Part shown: piece after piece, positions 35,925-47,414 of the stretch
Layout: each line of letters opens with the position of its first letter
How positions within the stretch are numbered: position 1 is the first letter of the stretch
Assembly: GCA_017165825.1 (NCBI GenBank)
Contig: CM029382.1
Location: 23,725,586 to 23,789,585, forward strand
From: Hepsetus odoe
Lineage: Eukaryota > Chordata > Actinopteri > Characiformes > Hepsetidae
Direction: 5' to 3'
Length of the DNA stretch: 64,000 nucleotides
Translations under genes and position numbers: made by a program
The notes under the pieces: generated by a model
What the model saw: only the letters and a program-made list of their open reading frames with translations
What the model was told of the DNA's origin: nothing
Databases searched by the model: none

Positions 35925-36158
35925 GGGCAGCGATGGCCTAGTGGTGAGGGAGTTGGCCTGGATTGTAAGATTGTGGGTTCGATTCCCTCACCAGTTGGCT
36001 GCCCTGAGGTACCCTTGAGCATGGTACCGTCCCTGTCACTGCTCCCCGGGAGCTTTCAATAGCTGCCCCCTGCTGTATGGGTGAAACGCAGAGGTTGAAT
36101 TTAATTGTGTTGTGCTGTGCTGTGTTTTACAATGACAAGGGTAGTCACTTTCACTTTA
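35925..36158 (+). repeat. SINE family A, copy 1 of a duplicated segment
   Basis: Complete plus-strand SINE. The next about 205 bases (to about 36367) are also duplicated at 43119-43325. Confidence 0.85.
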
Positions 36159-36368
36159 AATGCTCAAGTAAAAGTTTTGGTTCCCCTTTCTGCCTTTTCG
36201 ACATGGAATGTAGGAAAAGAGATCATTTTAGTGCTTATTTTTCAGACTGTCTTGCTGTTCTTTTCAAGCCGGCTTCTCTCTTACCTTCATTAGACAGAGG
36301 AACCTTGCATGCCTAGGATAAGTGGTTCTCAGACATTTTCTTCACTTGCATTTACATGCATATTTTAA

Positions 36369-36512
36369 GGGTACCGCCCCTGTCACTGCTCCCCGGTTGC
36401 GTTCAGTAGCTGCCCCCTGCTGCACGTATGTAATCAGGTGAAACGCAGAGGTTGAATTTCATTGTGTTGCGCTGTGCTGTGTTTCACAATGACGAGGATA
36501 GTCACTTTCACT
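36369..36512 (+). repeat. SINE family A, 3' part
   Basis: Begins at GGTACCGCCCCTGTCACTGC; tail eroded to CACTTTCACTCT. Confidence 0.75.
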
Positions 36513-36684
36513 CTAATGACCCCTAAAACAGAGAACATCAACGAAATCTACTTTAATTCTTTCCAAAATGCCCTGTACGTTTTTAAGAAATAAGAATTTA
36601 GGTCAAATTTTCTCAATGGGTCTTCAAAGGCTGGGAACAATCTTCCAGGCATCACACGGCATCTCGTTTACCAGAATCAGAAGG

Positions 36685-36842
36685 TCTGAGGTACACTTGT
36701 GTAAGGTACCGTCCCCATCGCTGCTCCCCGAGTGCTGGATATACCTGCCCCCTGCTGGACGGTGTGTGTGGGTTGAATTCAGAGGATGCATTTCGTTGTG
36801 TCTCACTGTGTGCCCACAATTACAAATAGTCCCTTTCACTTT
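36685..36842 (+). repeat. SINE family A, 3' part
   Basis: Starts TCTGAGGTACACTTGTG; diverged tail CCCTTTCACTTTA. Confidence 0.65.
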
Positions 36843-37233
36843 ATTTCTGTGGGGGCGCTTCAGACGTCTGGTTCCATTCATCACCACTGTGGACAGTTCT
36901 AATTTCTTAGATCCCTTTAAAGCCACTTGGCGACTCCTCTTCTCTTCATCCTTGGCGTTTGAGATCATTTTTGAAGCCTCTCTATTATAAAACTAAGGTT
37001 GTGATTGAAAGATTGATTGATAAAGTATCAAGGGTGATAAAAAGGTGGGTTCATTATTTCCTTTAGGTTCATTATATTCTTGCTTGTCGATGGAATGGGT
37101 ACACATTGGGCCGAGGGTCGAATAAGATCAAAGAACGTACATAAATTAGTGCGATTGCACACTAAAACAGTCAAACTGCAGCCAAACTGGCTTGTCACGG
37201 TGTGCATTTTTTCTTTTTCTTTTTTTCCACCAG

Positions 37234-37290
37234 GCCTCTATAAGTGTGTATCAGTCTGAGCTGAACTCCAGAATAAAACTGAGCCGGACT
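37234..37290 (+). other. Candidate alternative 3' terminal exon with AATAAA
   Basis: A strong acceptor (long T-rich tract, CCACCAG) is followed by about 40 bases, then AATAAA at 37272-37277 and a GT-rich stretch. It could be a non-coding or alternative last exon of the gene ending at 35816. There is no transcript evidence. Confidence 0.3.
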
Positions 37291-37680
37291 GAAACGACTC
37301 CGTGTCCATCTTTCTGGGTTTCACAGACATAGAGCGTCAGAACAAGAATCCAAAGATCCTGAATTTATATTGCAGTGAATTTAGCACGACCTAAGACTAA
37401 ATTAAAATTTGAAGTCCAAAAAAGGAGATCAATTAAACCCAATCAATCCAAACGAGTCTAAAATATTAAACGTCCTCCTTTATTTACTGAAGCAAATTAT
37501 AAAACAAAAAAACTCTAGATCAGATCTGAAATAGTTTGAAATCTGAAATCTTTTTTTCTTGAATCTTTTTCCTGAATTTATAAATATGTTTACATAGATT
37601 TTCGTCTTATTTGGGTTCTGATTTTATGACCATATAAATCTGATGATATTTTAGATAAATTATTGTACAATTTATAAAAT

Positions 37681-37702
37681 AAAATTATATATATATATAT
37701 AT
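37681..37702 (+). repeat. (TA)n microsatellite
   Basis: Short TA run between the two lysine-rich genes. Confidence 0.85.
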
Positions 37703-38271
37703 GTGGGCTAAAAAATACTTTAACATAAATAATCATAGGTTCATAATCATGGTCCTCAGCAGTGGGACGAAGCTGTAAAGTGTCTCAGGGTCTCTGCTCG
37801 TTGATCTTTCTGAGGAGCACTTTCATGCAGGATGTCCCATTAAAGCTGGACCCTCATTCCACTGGGAAACTCAGCCCAGAGTCCTGGAGGATGAATCCTG
37901 CAGCTCAAACCTGCAGACACAGTCTCAGAGCTACAGTGCCCCCTGGTGGAGGACAAGCAGTGAACGAGTGAATGAACGTTTATGAAGAAATAACAACTGA
38001 AAGATTAAACATCGGAAAATAAGAAACTAAATAAGAATTTTTAATGAGAATTTTGTACAATTTATTACTTTTTTTAAATGAAAGACTGGATCTTTTAGTG
38101 AATTCTTCATTCAAATGTAATTTAACAGAATATTTCATTTCAAATGTCTTGTTTTTCCTCTAATACCGTTTAAATTAACTCACAAAAATGTTCTTACTGT
38201 ATTAAAAGCAGTGTTATGTGAAATAATTTCCGCTACAATGGAGAAGTAAAGCTCCGCCCTCTTTTAAAACA

Positions 38272-38320
38272 AGCCAATCAGATTTGAGGCAGCGCCGAAG
38301 ATACCACGCATGCGCAGTAT
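38272..38320 (+). promoter_or_regulatory. CCAAT and NRF1-like sites upstream of small gene
   Basis: AGCCAATCAG lies near 38271, followed by CGCATGCGCAG near 38309, close to the NRF1 consensus. About 390 bases before the start codon of the small K-rich gene. Confidence 0.3.
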
Positions 38321-38466
38321 CCAGAGCAACGTCAAAGCAGATGGATTTTTTTATTCCAAACAATAAAAACAATAAAAATAAATATTGTATATATATTATA
38401 TTTACATGTATTTGCGTTCATTGATATTGTAAATTAAGAGTCTAATATTTAATTATTTTATGTTTT

Positions 38467-38540
38467 AGGAAATATGTGTGTGTGAATGTGTGTGTGCGTG
38501 TGCGTATGTGTTTGTGTGTGCGCGTGTGTGTGTGTGTACA
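38467..38540 (+). repeat. Imperfect (TG)n microsatellite upstream of small gene
   Basis: TG runs interrupted by CG, AA and TA steps, 160-240 bases before the start codon. Confidence 0.85.
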
Positions 38541-38605
38541 ATGATGTTAGAAGCTGCCGCAAGAAAAAGTGAACTTTACACCTGTGTTCACCGCTCTCCG
38601 CTCTG

Positions 38606-38649
38606 ATTGGCCAATCACGACATAGGGGGTGGGACTTTCGTGATAAAAG
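38606..38649 (+). promoter_or_regulatory. Core promoter of small K-rich gene
   Basis: Back-to-back inverted and direct CCAAT boxes (ATTGGCCAAT, 38606-38615), a GGGGGTGGG box (38625-38633), a GGGACTTTCG match to the NF-kB consensus with one mismatch (38631-38640) and a TATA-like GATAAAAG (38642-38649). Spacing to the ATG at 38704 suits a short 5' UTR. Confidence 0.5.
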
Positions 38650-38703
38650 CATCTGTCCCGGATGTCGCGCGCATGAAACGCTGTTTCACTTTAAACCCAC
38701 ATC

Positions 38704-40046
38704 ATGGACTTCGATTTATCATCAGGTGAGGAATAATGGAAAAGATTTTTCAGCCTTTATATAAACTTACTCTGCCTTCCACTGATCTTCCTCTCTCTGT
38801 CTCAGCTGTGGAAAAAGGGGAGGAGGTGAAGAAGGCTGAGGGTCAGCAGGTGGAAGGTATTTTTGGGATTGGAAAGAAGAAGGTAAGAACAACATCAACA
38901 TTAGCTTCAGTTATTTACTGTTACACTCTGGGTCATTCTGACCCTAAATATAGAAGCATGAGCAAAATATACAGGAGTGTCCTCGGAGTGTAAAAGTACA
39001 GGAGTGTCCTCGGAGTGTAAAAGTACAGGAGTGTCCTCGGAGTGTAAAAGTACAGGCGTGTGAAAGTGGGGGGAAAAAAAGTCATTCCGAGGTCACAGCA
39101 CTTGTGAACCACAATGAAATTGGACCTCTGCATTTAACCCATGCACACAAACACCGTGCAGCAGGGGCACCCGGGGAGCAGTGACAGGGACAGTACCTTG
39201 CTCAAGGGTACCTCAGGGCAACCTACTGGTGAGGGAATCGAACCCACAATCTTCTGATGCAGGGGCAACTCCCTCACCACTAGACCACCGCTGCCCTGAT
39301 TTTATAGGAGTGTAAAAGTACAGGGGTGTCCTCGGAGTGTAAAAGTACAGGGGTGTCCTCGGAGTGTAAAAGTACAGGGGTGTCCTTGGGAGTAAGGGGC
39401 AGTGGTGGCCTAGTGGTTCAGGTGTTGGTCACATGTTTGGAGGATCGGGGGTTCGAACCCCTTCCCAATAGGTTGCCCCTGAGGTGCCCTTGAGCAAGGT
39501 ACCGTCCCCGTCCCGCTCCTCCCTGTGATGGGCTGGCGACCTGTCCAGGGTGCGTCCCCCGTCCTCGCCCTCTGTGTGCTGGGTTGGACTCCAGCACTCC
39601 CCCGCGACCCCGTTTGGGACAAGCGGCAGAAGATGGATGGATGTCCTAGTAGTACAAAAGTCTGAGAAATGGAAAGAATGTTCTGATTGGTGGTTGGTCC
39701 ATTCGTTAAAAAATGTTGATCTGACTTGAACTAAAGCTGTTGTTTTCACATACTGTGGGGAACCTACCAAGAAAGAGAAGAACAAAAAAAGATTTAGGAG
39801 CATCTTAATGAAAAAAACAAAAGAAGCATATGACATGCATGGTGCCCTGTGTAGATCCATCATGTTCCCATTTTTGTCACTTTACAGGAGAAGGACAAAG
39901 AGAAAAGTGAGAAGAAGGAGCATAAGAAGGACAAGGAGCATAAGAAGCACAAAGAACATAAGAAGGTCAAGGAGCATAAGAAGAACAAAGAGCATAAGAA
40001 AGGGGGGCATGGCAGCTCATCCTCTTCGAGCAGCGACGAGGATTAG
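38704..40046 (+). CDS. Small lysine-rich protein, IMUP-like (spliced, 85 aa)
   Basis: Three coding exons (38704-38725, 38806-38882, 39888-40046), phases 1 then 0, giving 85 residues with a clean stop. The protein starts MDFDLSSAVEKGEE, passes through GIFGIGKKK, then carries five copies of a KEHKK-x repeat and ends G-S7-DED. No signal peptide or membrane segment. The MDFDL start, size, K-rich body and S/D cluster recall human IMUP (C19orf33/H2RSP), a small nuclear protein that starts MEFDL, but IMUP has its serine cluster before the K-rich end, so orthology is uncertain. The stop falls exactly at the exon 3 donor (TAG|GTATTT), leaving a wholly non-coding last exon at 41736. Intron 2 holds a minisatellite and two SINEs. 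Confidence 0.75.
38970..39392 (+). repeat. 27-bp minisatellite interrupted by a SINE
   Basis: Unit GTGTCCTCGGAGTGTAAAAG plus TACAGGA. About three copies precede and about three follow the SINE at 39062-39296. In intron 2 of the IMUP-like gene. Confidence 0.9.
39062..39296 (-). repeat. SINE family A inside minisatellite
   Basis: Minus orientation; the tail is degraded to GAAAGTGGGGGG and the CAGCACA region is shortened. Confidence 0.8.
39396..39642 (+). repeat. Chimeric SINE: family A head, family B tail
   Basis: Same junction as the copy at 9458; ends AAGCGGCAGAAGATGGATGG. Confidence 0.85.
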
Positions 40047-40907
40047 GTATTTAGCCTTCCTTAGCTGCTAGCTAGGTGCTAGCTCCTGGCCCGTGGTCCC
40101 TCGTGAAGCTCTTTTCCTGTTTAACTGTGAACTGAACGAAATCAGTTGCTTCGAACCTGAAAAGTTGGTTCCAGTTTTGTTGTTTTTTGCCTTTTGTCCT
40201 TTAACACCTCATGACTAAAAACGGTGAGTGCAGTCAAGATTGCCCCTGATGAGCAGCTACTATTTGAAAGCTGCAGTTTAGTGAAAGGGAGGAAACCCAC
40301 AGGGTTCTTTCTGTTCAGAAGCCTTAAAATGCTCCCAGATGTGGCTTAAATAGTGACCTAGCAAGAGTTCCCAATCTGGATTTCTTCATTTTACAAGTTT
40401 ACAACACTCCGTTTCCTATTAGTAGGTGCTGATAAACTGCACCACCCAAAGAGTGAGTATTGGGTTGGGTTTATATGAGCAGCTGTGTCATCATAGAAGT
40501 TGTAAAACCTTCCACATGTCTCACGTGTCTGGGGGAGGCTCTTTGTGGAATCTGAGAAATCTGAACATTATCTTGGCTCAGTATCTCGGAAAAAGGTCTG
40601 AAGGAGCCCCACCTGGAGCAAGTTCATAGACCTGCATGACAACAACTGCAGTGAAGTGATACGATCTTTATTTGCAGGCCAGGGAACACCTCCAGGCCTG
40701 ATTTGATGACAGGTTCATGTCTAAAAACAGACATGAACCTATTTTCTGGAGGTGTGGTGTTCTCACATGACACGTTGAACAGTGGCAACAATGCAGGCCG
40801 TTTGAAGGATAACTGAATTCAACAGACCCCAAGGCGGTTTGGTAACTTTACGTCCTCTACAGAGAATCTACTGCTTTAAATAATATATCAACCATATACA
40901 ATATACA

Positions 40908-41031
40908 TCCCTGCGATGGGCTGGTGACCTGTCCAGGGTGTGTCCCCTGTCCTTCGCCCTGTGTGAGCTGGGATGGACTCCAGCACTCCCCCGCGACCCC
41001 ACTTGGGACAAGCGGCAGAAAATGACTCACT
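40908..41031 (+). repeat. SINE family B tail
   Basis: Starts CCTGCGATGGGCTGGTGACC, ends GACAAGCGGCAGAAAATGAC; no head. In the last intron of the IMUP-like gene. Confidence 0.75.
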
Positions 41032-41273
41032 GACTGATATACAATATACGCTGTTGTTGCCACTGGCTTTAAATCATGTTTGATTTTGGATTTCCAACCC
41101 TGCCTTGTTGACTGCCTGGATGAATCTGCCTATTCAGCTTTTTGCCACATTACTAAATGCTATAGATTTATTTTTTTTATATTATTGTTTGAGGTTTTGG
41201 AAAATGGAGATGTCTGCTTCTTTCTGATACTTTTTCAGACTTTCTAAAGACAATGAAAGTGACTATTTTGAAA

Positions 41274-41360
41274 GGTCGTGCTCAAGAATCCAGTAGTGGT
41301 AGTGCTATAGGTGGGGATTGAACCTGCAATTAAATTTCAAGCCAGTACCTATATTAGCCA
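41274..41360 (-). repeat. SINE family D fragment
   Basis: GTGCTCAAGAATCCAGTAGTGG and GGTGGGGATTGAACC only. Confidence 0.45.
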
Positions 41361-41735
41361 GAGGAATGTTGGATTTTTCCAGTTGGCCTGGGGCAAACTC
41401 ATTTCTGAGATGAATCATCAGTTGGGTTGAGCCAAAATTACCCTTAAGTTATTGGGAACAAAATGCTTTTTTCTAGTAAAAAAAACATACATTACAAACC
41501 ATTGTATATTTTGCATAATTATTATATCGCAAAAGTTATTAATGGGCTCTGTTTATTTACTGAAAATACACAAATGTACCCACTGATCATAACTGAGTTA
41601 TGGTTGCTGCACTACATCGATGATCCAGATTTGATGATGAAGTAAAAGTGATTTAGCATTATAAGCCACTCTTATTTGCACACTATTGTAAATGCATTAA
41701 GAAGTGCTTAACCAACAATGTTCTTTCTGTTTTAG

Positions 41736-41890
41736 GACTTGGGTAAAGGATGAACCCTGGGTGGTCCCCAAGTTTGCTGGGAGCTGCTGAGGAAATGGGG
41801 GGGAAAAATTGCATATCAACACAAACACCAATTTCTGTACATACTTGCAATCTGAGAAAGAAAGCAATAAATACAAAGACGCGTCAAGCG
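41736..41890 (+). other. Non-coding terminal exon and polyA signal of the IMUP-like gene
   Basis: The acceptor TTCTTTCTGTTTTAG is followed by about 130 bases, AATAAA at 41866-41871 and a GT-rich stretch (TATTGTCTCTGTTGG). It is the best-formed 3' end downstream of the coding exons. The cleavage position is approximate. Confidence 0.6.
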
Positions 41891-42182
41891 TATTGTCTCT
41901 GTTGGGGGCTCACAAGACAAGGTGGAGAGTCTAATAACCAGAGGTGCAATTCTCAGCTCGTCCACCAGAGGCAGACAAAATGGCTGCTTTGGTTTCACCA
42001 CATGTAGGAACTGATTCACTTGGTCATGAGTTTTAATAATTATGTACATGTTACACCTCCTGTAATGAGTGGTTACCTGTTACGTCTTAATGTGTGATGA
42101 TGAATAATCAATTAGAAACCAAGTCTGATTTAATTACCAAAATTAGATAAATTTTTTTCCCCCAAGAAACAATACACATCCT

Positions 42183-42360
42183 TTACATTTGGGGCATCTA
42201 GCAAATGCTCTCATTCAGAGCATCTTCCGGTTCTTGATTACAGGGACGGTCCCCATGGAGCAACTTGGAACCCAGTGGTGAAAGTGCTGGAGGTGGGATG
42301 CAAACTTGCGACCCCTTCGGCCATTGACGAGTATCGTACCAGTAAACCACCACCAGCCCA
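42183..42360 (-). repeat. SINE family D
   Basis: Minus orientation; TTTACATTTGGGGCATCTAG left, AAACCACCACCAGCCC right. Confidence 0.7.
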
Positions 42361-42885
42361 CAACTGGTGACTTAACCACTTTCACAAGCAGTGTGATCAA
42401 TTAGCACAACCGTGTGGTGGATGTGCTAAGAGGAACAGAAGGGGTAACCACTCCATCTTCTCCACATGAGTGAACGGGGCAATTCAGCAAGTCGTTCTGA
42501 AAAAGGGAATGAACCTTAAGGCAACCAACGTTTGAATGGGTTGAATCTTTAGTTGTTAGTTAAATTAGTATTCTTTCAGCTGCCTGGGAACTATGGGTTC
42601 ACTTTACCGTGATGTTAGCATGTCATAACAGTGGAACATCGCCACAACGAACCAAATTTTAAATTTGAGTTTCTTTTAGTTTAATTCCAACAAATGATGC
42701 ATATAATTTGTAATGTGTTCTCCCGCAGTTGCTGTTTAGAAAATCAACAAAACATCATTGGACAGATGGCCTCTAAACCTTTGAAGTAATCTGTTTCATT
42801 CCTATTTGCCTCATGATGCTTCCACCACCATGCTTTACTGTGAGTGTGGTGTTTACGGGATCAACCCAACAGAGATTCGTTTAAA

Positions 42886-43118
42886 GGGCAGCGGTGGTCT
42901 AGCGGTTAGGGAGTTGCCCAAGATTGGAAGGTTGTGGGTTTGATTCCCTCACCAGTTGGCTGCCCTGAGGTATCCTTGTGCAAGGTACCGTCCCTGTCAC
43001 TGCTCCCCGGGTGCTTTCAATAGCTGCCCCCTGCTGTACGGGTGAAACGCAGAGGTTGAATTTTGTTGCATTGTGCTGTGCTGCGTTTCACAATGACAAG
43101 GGTAGTCACTTTCACTTT
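42886..43118 (+). repeat. SINE family A, copy 2 of a duplicated segment
   Basis: Full-length plus copy; shares its downstream 205 bases with copy 1 at 35925. Confidence 0.85.
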
Positions 43119-43325
43119 AATTGCTCAAGTACAAATTTTGGTTCTGCCCTTTCGACATGGGATGTAGGAAAAGAGTTTATTTTAGTGCTTATTTTTCAGA
43201 CTGTCTTGCTGTTCTTTTCAAGCCGGCTTCTCTCTTACCTTCATTAGACAGAGGAACCCTGCATGATGCCTAGGATAAGTGGTTCTCAGACATTTTCTTC
43301 ACTTGCATTTATATGCATATTATAA

Positions 43326-44279
43326 AATGAACAGTACAGGGATCTTGCTGGAACTGGTAGCATTTTGTGTTTCCATTAGGTAATGTCACGTTTGAGAAGC
43401 TCCTGTGAAATCTTCCTAATCATGAGAACATATTTTGTTTTTGAGCTGTAAAACCTGAATTAGTTTTATTTAACCTTTACATATAGACTAATTTGACAGT
43501 TTTATATGGTCTTTTAAAGGATTATGCTTATAAAAGCATCATTTTTTTTATGAATTCAAAAATCAAAAATTGAGTGGAAGTCATTATTAAGCAGCATTAT
43601 TGAGTCCCACTGGAGACCCGTCACTTGCAAGCAGTGTAAAAGTTAGCACCCCCTTCACTTGTTCACTCTAAGGTCACGTCATGTCATCTGCAGCGACGCC
43701 GGACTTTGGCAACTTGACCTGCATCCTGCAGACTCATCAATATTGCAAGACAGGGAAGAATAATCAACAATTAAAACATTTAACACCAGCCTTTACTCTC
43801 TGAATGATTCATACTGCTGGGAAGAGAAAATAGGCCAGTGCTGAAAGAGATCAATAATACATGTGTGTTTGTTTGCCGGCTGTCGTTGAGGCTCATTGGC
43901 GACAAGATTCCTTTAACCGGACGTCCTGGGAGTTGCTTCTAAATGTTAATTAACTGGTCTTCTTTTACTGTAGTACAGAATAAGGCTCATTGATTTGAAA
44001 ATGTGTCCTTGTGTGGATGTTAAACAGTACGAGAGACAAACATGGCAGCAGGAGAGCAGTTTGTAATATAGTGAGAAAAAGGCAAAAGTGGAGGTGGCGA
44101 TGTAGATGCTCCTGATCTGTGAGGCCACTAAATACATTGTCTCCTAAAAAAATTGCTCCATTTCTAAAATGAATTTCTCGTATCTTTCTTGAACGGTTTG
44201 GTCCACTAGCTTTCAGAAATGTTCATAAATAGGGATGAAAGAGGCAGCTTTCTATGTATGGAACTTGTTTGACATTACG
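43326..44279. other. No gene seen
   Basis: Unique-looking sequence; no supportable exon or repeat. Confidence 0.4.
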
Positions 44280-44425
44280 TGAAAGTGAAAGTGATTACTC
44301 ACCATTGTGACAACACAGTAAACAGTGAACCACAGTGAAATACATCCTCTGTATTAAACCCTGTGCAGCAGGGGGCAGCCATAACCAGCACCTGGGGAGC
44401 AGTGATGGGGACAGTCCCTTGCTCC
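44280..44425 (-). repeat. SINE family A, 3' part
   Basis: Minus orientation, from GAAAGTGAAAGTGATTAC to CCCTTGCTCC; head lost. Confidence 0.7.
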
Positions 44426-45067
44426 AGAATTTGAACTGCCCTGTGATGTTACACTAAAGCACACCCACACGTCTAGTCCATGTTCATGAAGAGCTGGATG
44501 AGGTCTGAGAGGGTCGAGAGAAGTCTAAAAATGAATAATTAATAAAATACTAATGCTTGGTTACTGCACTTAAGTTTCAGGTCTTTGCACTCTGACTATT
44601 TTTCTGATGATTGTCCTTCTCTTTTATACCCATCTATCTGAACTTTCTTCTCCTTACATTTTCAGAACAGACTCCTTACTTTATTCTGCACATTTGTGGT
44701 GAAACCGCCACTATTTTTACTCTCCATCACCTTCCCAACATCCAGAGCCATTTCAGACTAAAAGGAAAAGACGTCCATCTGTGTGTCCATCGGTGCAGGA
44801 CAGAGTGAAGGAGAGTGAGAGAGAGGACAGGGAGAGTGGACGGTGGAGTTCAGGGTGTGTTGAGTGTGTATCCGTGATGGAGAACTAGTAGAGACGGTGA
44901 TGAAAGTGAAGCGGTGAAGTTCATGTGGATTATTTTCAGTAGATTGTTTTTATTGGAGTTGAAGTTCGAGGCTTTAATAGTCTTTAATTCTATTAATATG
45001 GAGTGAGATTCAGTTCACTTTCAGCACAGACAGACGCTCCAGACGTCCTTCAGAGGAGACACGTCTC

Positions 45068-45435
45068 ACTCTACACTCTCAGTAGACTCCTGTACTTTTA
45101 CTTTACACTCTCAGTACATTCCTGTACTTTTACTTTACACTCTCAGTACACTCCTGTACTTTTACTTTTTACTCTCCGTACATTCCTGTACTTTTTACTC
45201 TCAGTACATTCCTGTACTTTTTACTTTAGACTCTCAGTACATTCCTTTACTTTTTGCTTTACACTCTCAGTAGATTCCTGTAGTTTTTACTCTCAGTACG
45301 TTCCTGTACTTTTTACTTTACACTCTCAGTACATTCTTGTACTTTTTGCTTTTCTACTCTGAGTACATTCCTGTACTTTTTACTTTACACGCTCAGTACA
45401 TTCCTGTACTTTTTACTATTCTACTCTGAGTAAAT
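45068..45435 (+). repeat. 32-bp minisatellite
   Basis: About eleven imperfect copies of a unit containing ACTCTCAGTACATTCCTGTA followed by CTTTTACTTTAC. Some copies lack part of the TTTAC end. Confidence 0.9.
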
Positions 45436-45439
45436 CTCT

Positions 45440-46250
45440 GTCTTTTTAAAGTATCCAGAGGAAAGAATGGGCAACAGGTCTGGTGACCGTTCGCTTCTAG
45501 TGTTTAGCCTTGTAGCGCCAGTTTTAAGCTGAAGAAGCGAAACTGGACTCCAAGTGTGTGCTGGCGGACGGACAAGTGGAAAGTGTAGATATGTTTTTTG
45601 TCACCGAACCACTTTCAAGTCAAAGCAATGTGCCTTCGCTTTCAGTGCCTGCAGGGATACGATTGTTCCCCATGTTTACACTCAGGGAACAAGGGAAGTT
45701 GAACCACAATGCTGCTTGAATGCTGACTCTGATGTTCCACTTTGAAGAGAGAAACGCTGGTTCGTTCCAGACGCTCTGGACGTAACGTCTGTTTACGCCA
45801 GAGATGACTGTACTCTCCAGATAAGGCAAGAGAGGAGCTTTCCGCCTTGGGGCGCAACGGGAACGTCCCCCTCCCTCCGTCAGCCCGTGATGAGCCCCAC
45901 TCCCTCCTTCGCAGGCGGCATCCTCATTGCTGTTGCATTTTGTTCCGCCACACCCCATCAATCTTGGGTCTGCATATTTCATCACCGAGACATCTGGAAA
46001 GTGTTGAAATTTTAATGCAGGGTAAAAAGTTTGTCTTTTCTGAGAGTTTGCAGCGTGCCGTTCGCTCGGGCTGCATCAGCGGAATACGCTGCAGGTACAA
46101 GGCCTGCCTCGCCGCACGCTTTTCTTACAGAAGGCACTGATGGATGTCAGGTGAAGAGCAAGTGCCTCGCGTACACATTCCCCATAGTCAGCTCAATCAT
46201 GCGATGACAATCCGAGGCAGGAGGACTGAGTCATTTCCAAAGGGCCTCAA
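45440..46250. other. Non-repetitive, mildly GC-rich stretch without a clear gene
   Basis: No recognised repeat and no convincing coding frame; it could hold regulatory DNA or an unrecognised non-coding exon. Confidence 0.35.
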
Positions 46251-46299
46251 GGATGGGAAATTGTTCAAGAAATACATTTAGGGTTGTTACTAGGCCCCA

Positions 46300-46476
46300 G
46301 GATCTGAAGGTCATGGGTTTGAATGCCAGACCAATAGGTTGCCCTGAAGTACCCTTGAGCAAGGTACCGTCCCCATCATCTCTCATCTGCTGCATGGTGT
46401 GTGTGGGAGAAACAGAGGTTGAATTTCGTTTCGTCTCACTGTCTGCTGTGCTGTGTTTCACAACGACAGTCACTAA
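46300..46476 (+). repeat. SINE family A fragment
   Basis: B-box-like GGGTTTGAATGCC and a shortened body; tail CAACGACAGTCACT. Confidence 0.65.
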
Positions 46477-47380
46477 AGTCACTAAAATATGCGGGACAGC
46501 CAATCAGAATAGAGCTAATTTGCATATGCTGAAGGTATAACGGAAAAGGCGCTGCAGAATTGTATTGTTATATTTTTCAGGTCATCCCAAACGGGGAGCG
46601 CATCTCTCCAGTAATAGTATTGCTTGCTTTCTAAGATACGCGTCCTTTAAATTAAAAGCCAGGTTGCTTTTTAATCTGGTTTTCAGGTGAAAATTGTCCT
46701 TCGGCCCAGTTCGGGTGGTTTGCATCGCCTGCCTGTTTGGGTTGTACTGAAATCGGATGCCTTTGGGCTGCGACGCAAAAGTGTGAAATGTTAAAAGGGA
46801 AGGAAAGAGAGAATGCAGGAAAAGGAAAACCATGAAAAGTGAACTGAAGAGTGAGGAGTGGTGGGCCAATTCCTCCAGTTCTCCGCCAGGGGGCAGCATT
46901 GCTCGCTGGCTCCCTCAGCAGGGAAAAATAAAAGATTATTTGACGATGAGCAGGTTATATATCATTACACACCCAAAATAAACAAATATATAACAAATAA
47001 ATATCAGTCACTCCCACTGCATCACATGCAGCCCAAACATCAAACTTCAAAATTATAATAAATTACAAAGACAAATTTGAAATGCACATCATAACGTTAA
47101 TCAAAATAAGAAGAATACATTATAAAGCAGTGAGAATCATTTATAAACACCATAAATAAAGAATAACCTTCAGGCCTGAACAGCTTTAGTGCAGCCAAAT
47201 CAGTAAATCTGAGCAGAAATAAAGGGCAGCGGTAGAATTAAGATTAACTACATCGATCTCAAAATTAAACAAAGATATATTTTTAATGGCATGAACCGCA
47301 TTTCATGCAAGAACTAAAACAAACAAACAAATAAATAAATATTTATTTTGACACAAACAGCATTAAAAGGCAGGACAAAA
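46477..47380. other. No gene seen
   Basis: AT-rich to 47380 with A-rich runs; only chance frames. Confidence 0.4.
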
Positions 47381-47414
47381 CAAGAAACTAGATTAGTAAT
47401 TATATATAAACTAA

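Noticed and set aside
46131..46150. A 20-base microexon between TTCTTACAG and GTGAAG
   Set aside because: No neighbouring exon or frame to join; chance splice-like motifs are expected.
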